DNA from: Methylocystis bryophila
GTDB taxonomy: Bacteria > Pseudomonadota > Alphaproteobacteria > Rhizobiales > Beijerinckiaceae
NCBI RefSeq assembly: GCF_027925445.1
Contig: NZ_AP027149.1
Span: forward strand, 930,001 to 994,000
Reading direction: 5' to 3'
Length of the DNA: 64,000 nt
Shown here piece after piece: positions 16,309 to 24,986 of the stretch. Every line of letters starts with the position of its first letter. The first letter of the stretch is position 1. Under the pieces are notes generated by a model, which worked only from the letters and a program-made list of their open reading frames with translations, ran no database searches and was not told the DNA's origin. Made by a program: the position numbers and the translations under genes.

Positions 16309-17694
16309 TCACTCGCTTTGGGAATGAGCCCTGCGCTTTCGAGAGATTTTTCGCATCGTGACGAGCTCCTCCGCGAGCGTCGGATGCAGCGCCATCGTCG
16401 CGTCGAAATCGGCTTTGGTCGCGCCCATGCGCAGCGCCAGCGCGAGAAGCTGAGCCATCTCCGCCGCCTGCGGGCCGAGGAGATGGGCGCCCAGCACGCG
16501 CCCGCCGTCTGCCGCGACGATGAGCTTCATATAGGCCTTCGTCGACCGCCCCGTGAGCGTCGCCTGCATCGGCCGGAACTCCGCTTCATAGATGTCGAGC
16601 TCGCCGACGCGGCCCGCCGCCTCTTCTTCGGTGAGCCCCACCGTGCCGATCTCGGGCGTCGAGAAGACGGCGGTCGGCGTGAATTCATAATCGACGGGCG
16701 GCGCTCCTTTCCCAAAAAGCCGGTCAGCGAGCGCCTGGCCCTCGCGAATCGCGACCGGCGTCAGATTGAGCCGATCGGTCACGTCGCCGACCGCGTGGAT
16801 CGAGGCGACGCTGCTCTGTGAGGCGGCGTTGACCATGATGGCGCCCTGCTGAGAAAGCTGCACGCCGGCGGCTTCGAGGCCGAGTCCCGCGGTTGCGGGC
16901 CTTCTGCCGGTCGCGGCCATCACGATGTCGGCTTCGAGCGAGCTCCCGTCCTCGAACCTTGCGCGGAGGGTCTCGCCCGTCTTTTCGAGCGACCCGAGCT
17001 TCGCCAAAGGGAAGAGCTCGACGCCCGCATCGGCGAGACCCGCGGCGAGGCGCGTGCGCAGGTCGTCGTCGAATCCGCGCAGCGGCAGATCGGCGCGATA
17101 ATGGAGCGTGACCTTCGCGCCGAGCTTTGCGAAGAGCGCGGCGAATTCGACGGCGATATAGCCGGCTCCTAGTATGAGCAGTCGCCGCGGAAAACTGGGC
17201 AGGTCGAAGATTTCGTTCGAGGTGAGCGCGAGCTCGATTCCTGGAACCTGCGGCGCATGCACCGGGGCGCCGCCGGTCGCGACGAGAATATGGCGCGCGC
17301 TGAAGACGCGCCCGTCTGACAGGCAGACCGCTTCCGGACCCTGAAGCGTCGCACGCGCCGGAAAGATCGAGACGCCCGCCGCCTCGAGATTGGCCCGGTA
17401 GAGCCCCTCGAGCCGCGTGATCTCTCGCTCCTTTGCGGCGACGAGCCGGCTCCAATCGAACTCGGCTCCGGCGACGCTCCAGCCGAAACCGCGCGCGTCC
17501 TCGAAGTCGTCGGCGTAGCGCGACGCCATCACATAGAGCTTTTTGGGAACGCAGCCGCGAATCACGCAAGTGCCGCCGAAGCGGAAGCTCTCGGCGATGC
17601 CGACCTTTGCGCCATGCCCGGCGGCGATGCGCGCAGCGCGCACGCCCCCTGAGCCCGCTCCGATCACGAAGAAGTCGAAGTCGAAATCCGCCAT
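16309..17694 (-). CDS. gor: Glutathione-disulfide reductase
   Basis: This 461-residue flavoprotein uses NADPH to reduce oxidised glutathione. It begins with the FAD motif 'FFVIGAGSGGVRAARIAAGHG', in two parts, and the redox-active disulfide 'GGTCVIRGCVPKK'. It has the NADPH-binding 'LLILGAGYIAVEFAALFAKLG' region and the C-terminal dimer-interface motif 'ALHPTLAEELVT', which contains the catalytic histidine. The ATG at 17694 (MADFDFDF) is the usual start just before the first strand. In methylotrophs glutathione also serves formaldehyde oxidation, but no such genes adjoin it. Confidence 0.95.
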   Translation of the reverse strand: MADFDFDFFVIGAGSGGVRAARIAAGHGAKVGIAESFRFGGTCVIRGCVPKKLYVMASRYADDFEDARGFGWSVAGAEFDWSRLVAAKEREITRLEGLYRANLEAAGVSIFPARATLQGPEAVCLSDGRVFSARHILVATGGAPVHAPQVPGIELALTSNEIFDLPSFPRRLLILGAGYIAVEFAALFAKLGAKVTLHYRADLPLRGFDDDLRTRLAAGLADAGVELFPLAKLGSLEKTGETLRARFEDGSSLEADIVMAATGRRPATAGLGLEAAGVQLSQQGAIMVNAASQSSVASIHAVGDVTDRLNLTPVAIREGQALADRLFGKGAPPVDYEFTPTAVFSTPEIGTVGLTEEEAAGRVGELDIYEAEFRPMQATLTGRSTKAYMKLIVAADGGRVLGAHLLGPQAAEMAQLLALALRMGATKADFDATMALHPTLAEELVTMRKISRKRRAHSQSE

Positions 17695-17871
17695 GCGATC
17701 CCGCCGTGTCTCGTGGCCGCGCCCGCTCAGCGCGGTTCGCGTCGATGCAGGCGCCATAGCGTGAATTCGCGGCGGCTCAAAGCGCCTCTTCGGTCCGCCC
17801 GGCGCGTGGAAGCTTACCCCGCTGTCAGCTCGCGTTCGAGCCCGTCGACGCCTCGATAACGACGGTGGGGG

Positions 17872-18396
17872 TCATTGGCGCGGCTCCTTCGCTTCCGCCT
17901 GCTTGATCAGCTTTTGCGAGACATAATCCGCTGCACGTCGCCAAGCCTGCTCGTCGTCGCCGCGAAAGGTCAAGTGACGGTCGTCGAGAAGGCGATTTTC
18001 ATCGACATCGATCAATTCCACGCGACCCCATTGCACGAGCGTGCTCATCTTGTGCAGACCCCCAAACAGCATGAGCTTCGCTCCGGCGCGACGCGCGATG
18101 ACGAAGAGTTCTTCCGGCGCGAAGGCCTTCGCCGAACAAGGCGTGGCGGGGCAGGCGGCGGCGACGACGCGATAGGCGCCGCTGCCGGCAAGCGCAGCGC
18201 GGATCCGCTCCGCGAATTCCCCGAGCCGGGCCTCGTGGATCGCTTTCTGGTCCTGTGGCTCGCCGGAGCTGTCGGAGTAGTCGAAGTCGAGGACGGTGAT
18301 GGAGATGGGCTCCAAGGCGTCGGCGCGCATCGCGACCGTGGAGAGCGCCAAGATCAGCGCCACGCATTGGCAAGCCTTCCGCAATTGCTCCTCCAT
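17872..18396 (-). CDS. Secreted DUF2380/DUF3280-like protein
   Basis: This protein of about 174 residues has a signal peptide (cleavage near ADA) and a mature part beginning 'ISITVLDFDYSDSSGE', which resembles the secreted DUF2380/DUF3280 family. Features include 'AALAGSGAYRVV' and 'LMLFGGLHKMSTLVQWGRVELIDVD'. Proteins of this kind are encoded beside histidine kinase and response regulator genes in methylotrophs, so it may be a periplasmic partner or sensor input for the pair encoded divergently at 18589-20609; that is inference. The start may instead be a GTG 6 nt upstream (18402). Confidence 0.7.
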   Translation of the reverse strand: MEEQLRKACQCVALILALSTVAMRADALEPISITVLDFDYSDSSGEPQDQKAIHEARLGEFAERIRAALAGSGAYRVVAAACPATPCSAKAFAPEELFVIARRAGAKLMLFGGLHKMSTLVQWGRVELIDVDENRLLDDRHLTFRGDDEQAWRRAADYVSQKLIKQAEAKEPRQ

Positions 18397-18588
18397 CCTC
18401 ACAGGCCCTTCCAGCGGGTTTCGACGATGAGCCCAGCGGCGCGGACGTCGGCGACAGGCTGCTCTGCGGCTCTGCCCCCGACAATGTCGAGCCGGCCTGA
18501 GATTTCATGGGCATTTTGCCCGACGAGTCTCGCGCCCGATGGCCGAGCCCAAGAAAAAGGATTAACTTCCCAGGCCAAGGAGCAGAAC

Positions 18589-19956
18589 ATGCCGATCATC
18601 GCGCAGTCCGTGTTGCGCCTCGTTTGCGTCGCGGCTTTTTGTCTGGCGGCGACGACACTGTGGGTCGTCGACTCCGCGCATGAGGCGATCATGGAGTCGA
18701 CGGCGGCCTCCGCCGAGCGCGTCGCCGGCCAGCTGCAAAATCTCTATTGGCGCGAGCTGCTGTGGCGAGGCAGTCTGCATAAGACTCTCGTTCTGCCGGT
18801 TCCCGAATGGGAGACGCTTGAGACATTAAAGCTCATCTCCCCGGGAGTGTGCGTCGATTTCGCGCCCGGCGACGGCCCCGCGAAGCGCCTTTGCAGCCAG
18901 ATCGAGGGCGTCGGCGCTGCGGCGCCGGCTTGGTTCTCTCGGGTCTTTCTCGCCTGGTTCGGGGCGCCGCCCCCGATCTCGCGGTTCATGACGGTGCGCC
19001 AAAAGGACGCCGGCGTCCTCACCGTGCAGGCCAATAGTCAAGCCGCCGTTCGGCTCGCCTGGCGCGAAGCGTCGATCGTGCTTCGCGTGGCGACGTTGAT
19101 GGTGATCGCCGTCGTGCTTCTCGGGGCGCTCGCGCTCGGGCATTTGCTCGCGCCCACCCGGGCGATCGTTTCAAGCCTGCGGCGCCTGGAGCGCGGCGAC
19201 TTCGGCGTGTCGCTGCCGGCCTTCGGCGCTGCGGAGTTCGGCGTCATCGCGCGGGCCGTCGACGATCTCGCGAGCCGGCTCTCGGAGGTCACCGAGGAGC
19301 GCATCGCCCTGACCCGACGCCTTTTCGAAGTGCAGGAGGAGGAGCGACGCGCGCTGGCGCGCGATCTGCACGACGAATTCGGCCAGAATCTCGCGGCCGC
19401 CACTGCCTTCGCCGCCTCGATCGAGGCCGGAGCGAAAGACAGGCCCGATCTCGCCGAGGATGCGCGAGCCATTTCGCGGCTTGCGCGCAGCATGCGGGCG
19501 ACTCTTCGCCAGGCGCTGGCCCGGCTGCGGGCGCAAGAGCTCGAGGAGCTGGGTCTCGAGGCGTCCTTGGCGCGTCTGGTCGCCGGTTGGAACGCCCAGG
19601 CCGGACGCGGCCCCGCCTTCAGGCTCGACGTTAGCGGCGATCTCGCGGGCCTGCCCGGAACCGTGACGATCGGCGTCTATCGCGTCGCGCAGGAATGCTT
19701 GACCAACGCCGCGCGCCACGGCCGCCCCAATGAAGTGCGGCTCAGCATCGCGCGCGTCGCGGCGGCGGGCGGCGGCGTCGCGCTCTGCGTCGAGGACGAT
19801 GGCGGCGGTCATGCGGGCCGGATCTTGGCGGCGCCGGGCAGCGGCGTGCTCGGCATGCGCGAAAGGATCTCCGCCCTGGGCGGAAATCTTCGCATCGCCG
19901 AAGCGCCCCGCGGTGTGCGTGTGGAGGCTTACATCCCGGTGCGCGAGGCGGCGTGA
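18589..19956 (+). CDS. Two-component sensor histidine kinase, NarL-partner (HisKA_3) type
   Basis: This 455-residue kinase has a first membrane helix at about 7-27, a periplasmic domain to about 155 and a second helix at about 160-185. A HAMP-like region follows, then a HisKA_3 dimerisation domain with the phosphorylated H261 in 'RDLHDEFGQ', and a C-terminal ATPase domain with 'ECLTNAARHG' and 'GSGVLGMRERI'. This architecture resembles FlhS-type kinases of methylotrophs; the signal is unknown. AAGGAG lies 6 nt before the ATG at 18589. Its stop overlaps the response-regulator start by 4 nt, so the two are coupled. Confidence 0.9.
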   Translation: MPIIAQSVLRLVCVAAFCLAATTLWVVDSAHEAIMESTAASAERVAGQLQNLYWRELLWRGSLHKTLVLPVPEWETLETLKLISPGVCVDFAPGDGPAKRLCSQIEGVGAAAPAWFSRVFLAWFGAPPPISRFMTVRQKDAGVLTVQANSQAAVRLAWREASIVLRVATLMVIAVVLLGALALGHLLAPTRAIVSSLRRLERGDFGVSLPAFGAAEFGVIARAVDDLASRLSEVTEERIALTRRLFEVQEEERRALARDLHDEFGQNLAAATAFAASIEAGAKDRPDLAEDARAISRLARSMRATLRQALARLRAQELEELGLEASLARLVAGWNAQAGRGPAFRLDVSGDLAGLPGTVTIGVYRVAQECLTNAARHGRPNEVRLSIARVAAAGGGVALCVEDDGGGHAGRILAAPGSGVLGMRERISALGGNLRIAEAPRGVRVEAYIPVREAA

Positions 19957-20609
19957 GCGACCTTTCCATTCTGCTTGTCGACGACCATCCGATCGTGCGC
20001 GAGGGCTATCGCCGCCTGTTGGAGCGTTGGCCCGGCTATCGCGTGGTCGCCGAGGCCGGCGACGCCGCTGCGGCCTATGAGGCCTATCGCAAGTTCAGAC
20101 CCGACGTGACGGTCATGGACCTCGCCCTGCCGGGCGCCGGCGGGCTCGAGGCGCTACGCCACATCCGGCAATGGGACAAGCGTGCGCGCGTGCTGATCTT
20201 TTCCATGCACACCGGCGCCGCCTTCGCGCTGAAGGCCTTTGAGGCCGGGGCGATGGGGTATGTGACGAAGAACAGCGACGCGGACGAGCTTCTCCGGGCG
20301 GTGGCCTGCATTGCGGCGGCGACGCCCGGATCTACGCGGATGGCGCTCAGCAACGACATCGCGCTCGAGGTCGCTGCGGAGCGGCTGGCGGGCAAAACCT
20401 CGCCCGTCGACCGATTGGCGCCGCGAGAAACAGAAATCCTGCGGCTCGTGGCGACCGGCATGACGACGCAAGCCATCGCCGACGCGCTGTGCCTCAGCCC
20501 CAAGACCGTGCAGAACTATACCTATCAGATAAAAGCGAAGCTCGGCGTCGAGACTGACGCGCTTCTCGTCTGGACAGCGTTGCGCGCGGGGCTCGTGGCT
20601 TGGGCGTGA
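19953..20609 (+). CDS. NarL/LuxR-family response regulator
   Basis: This 218-residue regulator has a receiver domain (residues 1-120) with the acidic pair D10-D11 and the phospho-acceptor D56 in 'VTVMDLALPG'. A LuxR-type helix-turn-helix at about 150-210 follows ('RETEILRLVATGMTTQAIAD', 'LSPKTVQNYTYQIKAKLGV'). It starts with GTG overlapping the kinase stop (GTGA) and is the cognate partner. FlhR of methylotrophs has the same layout, which makes control of C1 or alcohol oxidation a reasonable guess but not a demonstrated one. Confidence 0.92.
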   Translation: MSDLSILLVDDHPIVREGYRRLLERWPGYRVVAEAGDAAAAYEAYRKFRPDVTVMDLALPGAGGLEALRHIRQWDKRARVLIFSMHTGAAFALKAFEAGAMGYVTKNSDADELLRAVACIAAATPGSTRMALSNDIALEVAAERLAGKTSPVDRLAPRETEILRLVATGMTTQAIADALCLSPKTVQNYTYQIKAKLGVETDALLVWTALRAGLVAWA

Positions 20610-20637
20610 AGCCTCGCCGCGCGCTCTGCCGCGCCCG

Positions 20638-21003
20638 TCAGTGCGCGTAGGCGACCGAGCCACATTTGCGCCGATCATAGAGAGCGCTTACCGACTCGAT
20701 AGAGTCGTCCCCCTCCGCGCCAACGAGCTCTTCCACCTCGAGCGACGGCTCCAGCAGACACGTCAGCCCCCGCAAAATGGGCTGATCCGCGCCGACGATC
20801 TCACGCGAGAGGGCCTGCATCGTCTCGCCGTCGGCGCAACGCGCGAACTCCTGCACGAGGATCGCGACGAATCCACCCATTTCCATGCCTTTCTGGCGCG
20901 CGGCGGCCGCCACGCGCTCAGCGAAGGCGCCGCCGATGCACCGCACCGCCGCTTTCGCGACATGGGCGTTGGAGCAGGAATGGATCATGTCTGCGATCAC
21001 CAT
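20638..21003 (-). CDS. Small cytosolic protein, unknown function
   Basis: This protein of 121 residues starts at an ATG with GGAGGG 4 nt upstream. It has 'HSCSNAHVAKAAVRCIGGAFAERV' near the start (in two parts), then 'VQEFARCADGETMQALSREI' and 'GADQPILRGL'. Its cysteines are at the beginning, middle and end. I believe similar short proteins are scattered in Hyphomicrobiales, but I know no function. It lacks a signal peptide and membrane segment. It is convergent with the response regulator gene. Confidence 0.6.
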   Translation of the reverse strand: MVIADMIHSCSNAHVAKAAVRCIGGAFAERVAAAARQKGMEMGGFVAILVQEFARCADGETMQALSREIVGADQPILRGLTCLLEPSLEVEELVGAEGDDSIESVSALYDRRKCGSVAYAH

Positions 21004-21292
21004 GAGACCCTCCGCTTACGTCTATTCCGCCATCGACTTGAGCGTTCAGCCCCGAGACGGCCCAAGAGAGCCCCTCGCGGCGTCGCGCCCACAATGAACC
21101 GCTTACGATGGGAACGCTTACGCAAAAAGCTCGCCGGGGAATCCCCGAGGCCTCGCCGTGTTTCCTCATGGAGCGGTGAGCCCGAGCGACAATGCGCACT
21201 CGTGCTGCGAAACGTAAACGCGCGCACCGCGGAGCTGGTTCCCGCGGTGTGGAATATTTCTATTGTGCAATGCGCAATCGATCTCGCAATAT

Positions 21293-21733
21293 CTACCAGG
21301 ATCCCACATTTTTCATGGATTTCCAAGGTTCTGCCGGCGGAAGCGGCGATCCGCGCTGCAGCAATTCAATGGAAATATTATCCGGCGTTCGCACAAACGC
21401 CATATGTCCGTCACGTGGCGGGCGATTGATCGTCACTCCCTGGCTGGAGAGCTTCGAGCAGATCTCGTATATATTGTCGACCGCGAAGGCCAAATGGCCG
21501 AAATTACGCCCGCCGCTGTAGTCTTCCTTGTCCCAGTTATAGGTGAGCTCGACCATGGGCGCCGCATTTGTTCGCGCCGCGGCCGCATCTTCAGGCGCCG
21601 CCAGATAGATGAGCGTATAACGACCCTTTTCGTCGTCGACGCGGCGAATCTCCTCCAGCCCAAGGCCGCCGCAAAAAAAGGCGAGCGACGCCTCGACATC
21701 GGACACTCTGACCATCGTGTGCAAATACCGCAT
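21293..21733 (-). CDS. gloA: Lactoylglutathione lyase (glyoxalase I)
   Basis: This metal-dependent enzyme (146 residues) converts the methylglyoxal-glutathione hemithioacetal to S-lactoylglutathione. Metal ligands are at the expected places: H5 in 'RYLHTMVRV', E in 'VELTYNW', H in 'NFGHLAFAV' and E in 'NISIELLQ'. The 'DVEASLAFF' start and length match GloA. The ATG at 21733 is preceded by GGAGAGG; the open frame further upstream runs into repeat-like DNA. It shares glutathione as a cofactor with gor, 4 kb away, but they are not in one operon. Confidence 0.92.
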   Translation of the reverse strand: MRYLHTMVRVSDVEASLAFFCGGLGLEEIRRVDDEKGRYTLIYLAAPEDAAAARTNAAPMVELTYNWDKEDYSGGRNFGHLAFAVDNIYEICSKLSSQGVTINRPPRDGHMAFVRTPDNISIELLQRGSPLPPAEPWKSMKNVGSW

Positions 21734-22025
21734 CGCCCCTCTCCTGCCTTGAGCGCGTCCTTGCGCCCTCTCCGCTCGAGCGAAGTCGTTCAAGCGGGAG
21801 CCGTCGCGCCAGGATAAAATGCTGGAGCGACATTCCGAACGCAAAAGTCTATCAGCTTTTGCAAAACTCGCTCTCGATGCGGGCGAGTCGCGAGCGCGGA
21901 AGCCAATTGCGGCCGCGTTGGTCAAAATTTAACCCTATTTGCCGGCTTCCGCTATGGCGGCGGCGAGGGGCTTTTCCCGCGCCGCGCCGCCGATCGTGCG
22001 ACCGGCTTTAGGGTGGAGGGAAGCC

Positions 22026-23318
22026 ATGCCGGCTGTGGAGCAAAAGCGTCTCCTGGAGGCTTGTCGCGCGCTCGGCGAAGCCGCTGGCGGGCAACCCATG
22101 CTGCCGCCGCTCATTCGCGAGGCGGGCGAAAACGAGGGGAGCGGCGGGACCGTCCATTACGTCGCCGTGGGCGACGCCTGGGTCCGTTTCGAAACGCGTT
22201 TCGATAAAGCCTATGTCAATCGCCATGAATTTCCGCTTAAGCGCCTGCCGCTTCTGATCGACTGCGCCTTATGCGATCAAGAGCGCCGGCCGCAGGCGAA
22301 AATGCTCGACGAGGAGGAGAAATTCGCCCTGCTCTGCGCCTTCTTTCTCGCGGCGCAGACGCCGATCGGGGTCGAGCCGATCGAGGACACGGGCGATTAC
22401 CGGCTGAGCCTGCGGCTTTCGTCGACGTTCGTCGTCGAGTGGCGCGAGGCGTTCGAGACGGCCGCGCTCGAGTCCTGCGAGACGCTCTGCCGGCGGGTCG
22501 CCTCGAGCCTGTGGGAAAAATCCCGCGAGTTCTTTGCAAGCGAACGCGTTGGACTGGCCGTCTGGAGCCTGCGTGCGGCGCAAGAGCTGCTCGGGGCGCC
22601 GAAGCTCTCCCCGAGGGCGGTCGAAGACTTCGTCGCCGCCTCTCTCGCGGAGGATCGGCAGGGCCGCAACGAGATTATCGTTCCGCCGCTACCCGAAAGT
22701 CGGGCGGAGGCGTTGGCGCTGATGATGTCGCTGGGCAATAAGTCCGCGGCGATGGCCGTCGCCGCGCCGCCCGCGCCGCTGAGCGACTTCGCCACCGTTC
22801 TCGTCCCCTCGGCGGATCGACTGGTTCCCTTGGCGGCTCCAGAACCCGCTTTCGGTGGGAAGGCCTGGGGCAGCGTCGCGACCGGAGTTCTCGCTGCGGC
22901 CATTCCGCTCGCGCTCATGGTCAGCGTGAGCGCTTTCATGAGCCTGTCCCACCAGGGAGAGGTCGAGGCGCCGCGCATCGAGGCGAGAGAAGCGCCGACT
23001 CCGCCGCCTGCCGCGGTCTCCGTCGCGGCTCTAGCGCCGGTGGCCGTCGATGCTGGCGCAAAAGACGCTCTTGCCCCGACCGAGCCGTCAGGGGCGGAGA
23101 GCGCGCATACTGTCGTCGATCAAAAGCCGGCCCCTGACGCCGCGGCCGCGCCGCCCGCTGCGCCCAAATCTCGACGCACGGGGCATGCGTCGGGCAAGTC
23201 GCGCCGCGCGCGGAACCCGCTCACGGAAGTGCAGCGCGCGGTCGGCCGATTTACGGCGGACGTCTGGGACGGGTTGTCGTCCATCCCGAAGCGTTTCGGA
23301 GGCGTTTCATATTACTGA
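22026..23318 (+). CDS. Membrane protein with cytosolic N-terminal domain, unknown function
   Basis: I do not recognise this 430-residue protein. Residues 1-240 form a soluble domain with 'GDAWVRFETRFDKAYVNRHE' and two cysteines in 'LIDCALCDQE'. One membrane helix lies at about 283-305 ('GVLAAAIPLALMVSVSAFM'). A disordered Ala/Pro-rich stretch follows, then a basic C-terminal segment ending 'SIPKRFGGVSYY'. The start at 22026 is supported by GGAGG 8 nt upstream. It has no clear operon partner and points the same way as the cation-efflux gene after a 91-nt gap. Confidence 0.6.
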   Translation: MPAVEQKRLLEACRALGEAAGGQPMLPPLIREAGENEGSGGTVHYVAVGDAWVRFETRFDKAYVNRHEFPLKRLPLLIDCALCDQERRPQAKMLDEEEKFALLCAFFLAAQTPIGVEPIEDTGDYRLSLRLSSTFVVEWREAFETAALESCETLCRRVASSLWEKSREFFASERVGLAVWSLRAAQELLGAPKLSPRAVEDFVAASLAEDRQGRNEIIVPPLPESRAEALALMMSLGNKSAAMAVAAPPAPLSDFATVLVPSADRLVPLAAPEPAFGGKAWGSVATGVLAAAIPLALMVSVSAFMSLSHQGEVEAPRIEAREAPTPPPAAVSVAALAPVAVDAGAKDALAPTEPSGAESAHTVVDQKPAPDAAAAPPAAPKSRRTGHASGKSRRARNPLTEVQRAVGRFTADVWDGLSSIPKRFGGVSYY

Positions 23319-23409
23319 GATTGCCAGCGGGTACGGGAGTCGACAGGAGCCGCTGCGACGCCAACGTCCGCGGCTCGACGCGTTTTCCGCAGCCTGATCC
23401 CCGAGCCCG

Positions 23410-24828
23410 ATGAACGAGATAGCAGACGCCGAGAGGAACTCCGCCTCACGCAAGCAGAGCGCGGCCTTGGCCTCCATCGCCGCCAGCGCCCTCCTGGCGC
23501 TCGCCAAGCTGGGGGTGGGGCTCTGGTCGGGCTCGCTGGCGCTGCTTTCAGAGGCGGGGCACGCCGGCGTCGACACGGGCGCGACGATCCTGACCTACTT
23601 CGCCGTTCGCGAGGCTGACAAGCCCGCGGACGCGGAACACCATTACGGCCACGGCAAATATGAGTCGCTCGCCGCGCTTGTGGAGACGGGCCTGCTCTTC
23701 GGCCTTGCCCTCGTCGTCGTGAGCGAAGCGGTGCGCCGCCTGCAGGAGCCGCCGCATGAGATTGACGTCAACGCGGGATGGCCGGCCTTTGCGGTGCTCG
23801 GCGTCTCGATCCTCGTCGATCTCGTGCGCTCGATGCAGCTTTCGCGCGTCGCTAGGGAGGAAGGCAGCGACGCGCTCGCCGCCGACGCTTTACACTTTGC
23901 AAGCGATCTCATTTCCTCCGTGCTCGTGGTCATCGGGCTCGGCGCGATGCGACTGGGCTTTCAGCACGGCGACGCGGCGGCGGCGCTGGGCGTCGCGCTA
24001 TTCATCGCGGTCGCCGGCTACAGGCTGGGCCGGCGGACGATCGAGACATTGCTCGACGCGGCTCCGAGCGCGCTCATTCCGCCCCTGCGGGCCGTCATAT
24101 CCGAGGCGCCGGGCGTCATCGCCCTGGAACGACTGAAGCTGCGCCAAGTCGGCCGCCAGATCGTCGGCGAAGCGACGATCTCAGTGTCGCGCAGCCTCAG
24201 CGTCGATCAGGCGGAGCGCATTAGTCGGGGCGTTGACGCCGCGATCAAAGCCTATGCGCCGGAGGCGGAGATCACGCTGATCGCCGCGCCCCGCGCCCTC
24301 GACGACGAAACTGTGATCGAGCGCACGCGCTTGGTCGCCGCGCGTCGTCATCTGCCGGTGCACCACATCGTTGCTCAGGAGATCCAGGGGCGGCTTTCGA
24401 TCAGCCTCGATCTCGAGGTCGACGGCGGCATGAGCCTGCGTAGCGCCCATAATATGGCGAGCGAGCTCGAGGAGGCCATTCGTGACGAATTCGGCGCAGA
24501 GGTCGAGATCGAGACGCATATCGAGCCCGCCGCGCCGCTGGTGATGGTCGGCCATGACGTCGACTCCGAGACGCGCGAGACAATCGAGACGGCGCTCGAG
24601 CGCTGCGCTGCCGAGCGCGGCGTGCTGCGTCACGTGCACGACGTGCGCGTGCGGGGAGTCAATGGCGGGCTCGTCGTCAACTATCACTGCGAGCTTGACG
24701 GACTCCTCTCGGTCGAGGCCGCGCATGAGGCGGTCGACGTCGTCGAGCGCGACTTGCGCCAGCACTTCGCGCAAATCATCCGCATCGCGGGCCATTGCGA
24801 GCCGCTGGGCGCCGACGAGACGCCATAG
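23410..24828 (+). CDS. Cation diffusion facilitator with an enlarged cytoplasmic region
   Basis: This 472-residue protein belongs to the CDF family, which exports divalent metals such as Zn, Fe, Mn or Co by proton exchange. Its first 210 residues hold about six membrane helices, with metal-site motifs 'AGHAGVD' (H-x3-D, where FieF has D-x3-D) and 'ALHFASD'. The histidine stretch 'EHHYGHGKYE' lies in the first cytoplasmic loop. Typical CDFs have about 300 residues. This one continues with about 260 cytoplasmic residues that seem to contain three related ferredoxin-like units, each with a beta strand such as 'GRLSISLDLEV' or 'GGLVVNYHCEL'. Its TAG stop lies within a family B repeat. Confidence 0.88.
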   Translation: MNEIADAERNSASRKQSAALASIAASALLALAKLGVGLWSGSLALLSEAGHAGVDTGATILTYFAVREADKPADAEHHYGHGKYESLAALVETGLLFGLALVVVSEAVRRLQEPPHEIDVNAGWPAFAVLGVSILVDLVRSMQLSRVAREEGSDALAADALHFASDLISSVLVVIGLGAMRLGFQHGDAAAALGVALFIAVAGYRLGRRTIETLLDAAPSALIPPLRAVISEAPGVIALERLKLRQVGRQIVGEATISVSRSLSVDQAERISRGVDAAIKAYAPEAEITLIAAPRALDDETVIERTRLVAARRHLPVHHIVAQEIQGRLSISLDLEVDGGMSLRSAHNMASELEEAIRDEFGAEVEIETHIEPAAPLVMVGHDVDSETRETIETALERCAAERGVLRHVHDVRVRGVNGGLVVNYHCELDGLLSVEAAHEAVDVVERDLRQHFAQIIRIAGHCEPLGADETP

Positions 24829-24900
24829 AGCGCGATGTTTCGCGCCAATCGGGCTCTAAACTTTTAGAATCGAGCACGTTTTCCGCGTTCAACGTAAACG
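24826..24900. repeat. Dispersed palindromic repeat, family B (partial)
   Basis: The element begins TAGAGCGCGAT at the stop codon of the cation-efflux gene and continues through TTTTAGAATCGAGCACGTTTTC-type sequence. It therefore supplies the stop codon and the 3' untranslated end of that gene. Confidence 0.65.
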
Positions 24901-24986
24901 GGGGGGCGAGGCCGCGCCTTTTGCGCCATGCGCCCTAAGGTAGAGCTTAGGGGAGCCGCTCCTGCGCGGCTTATGAGGCGAAAGCA

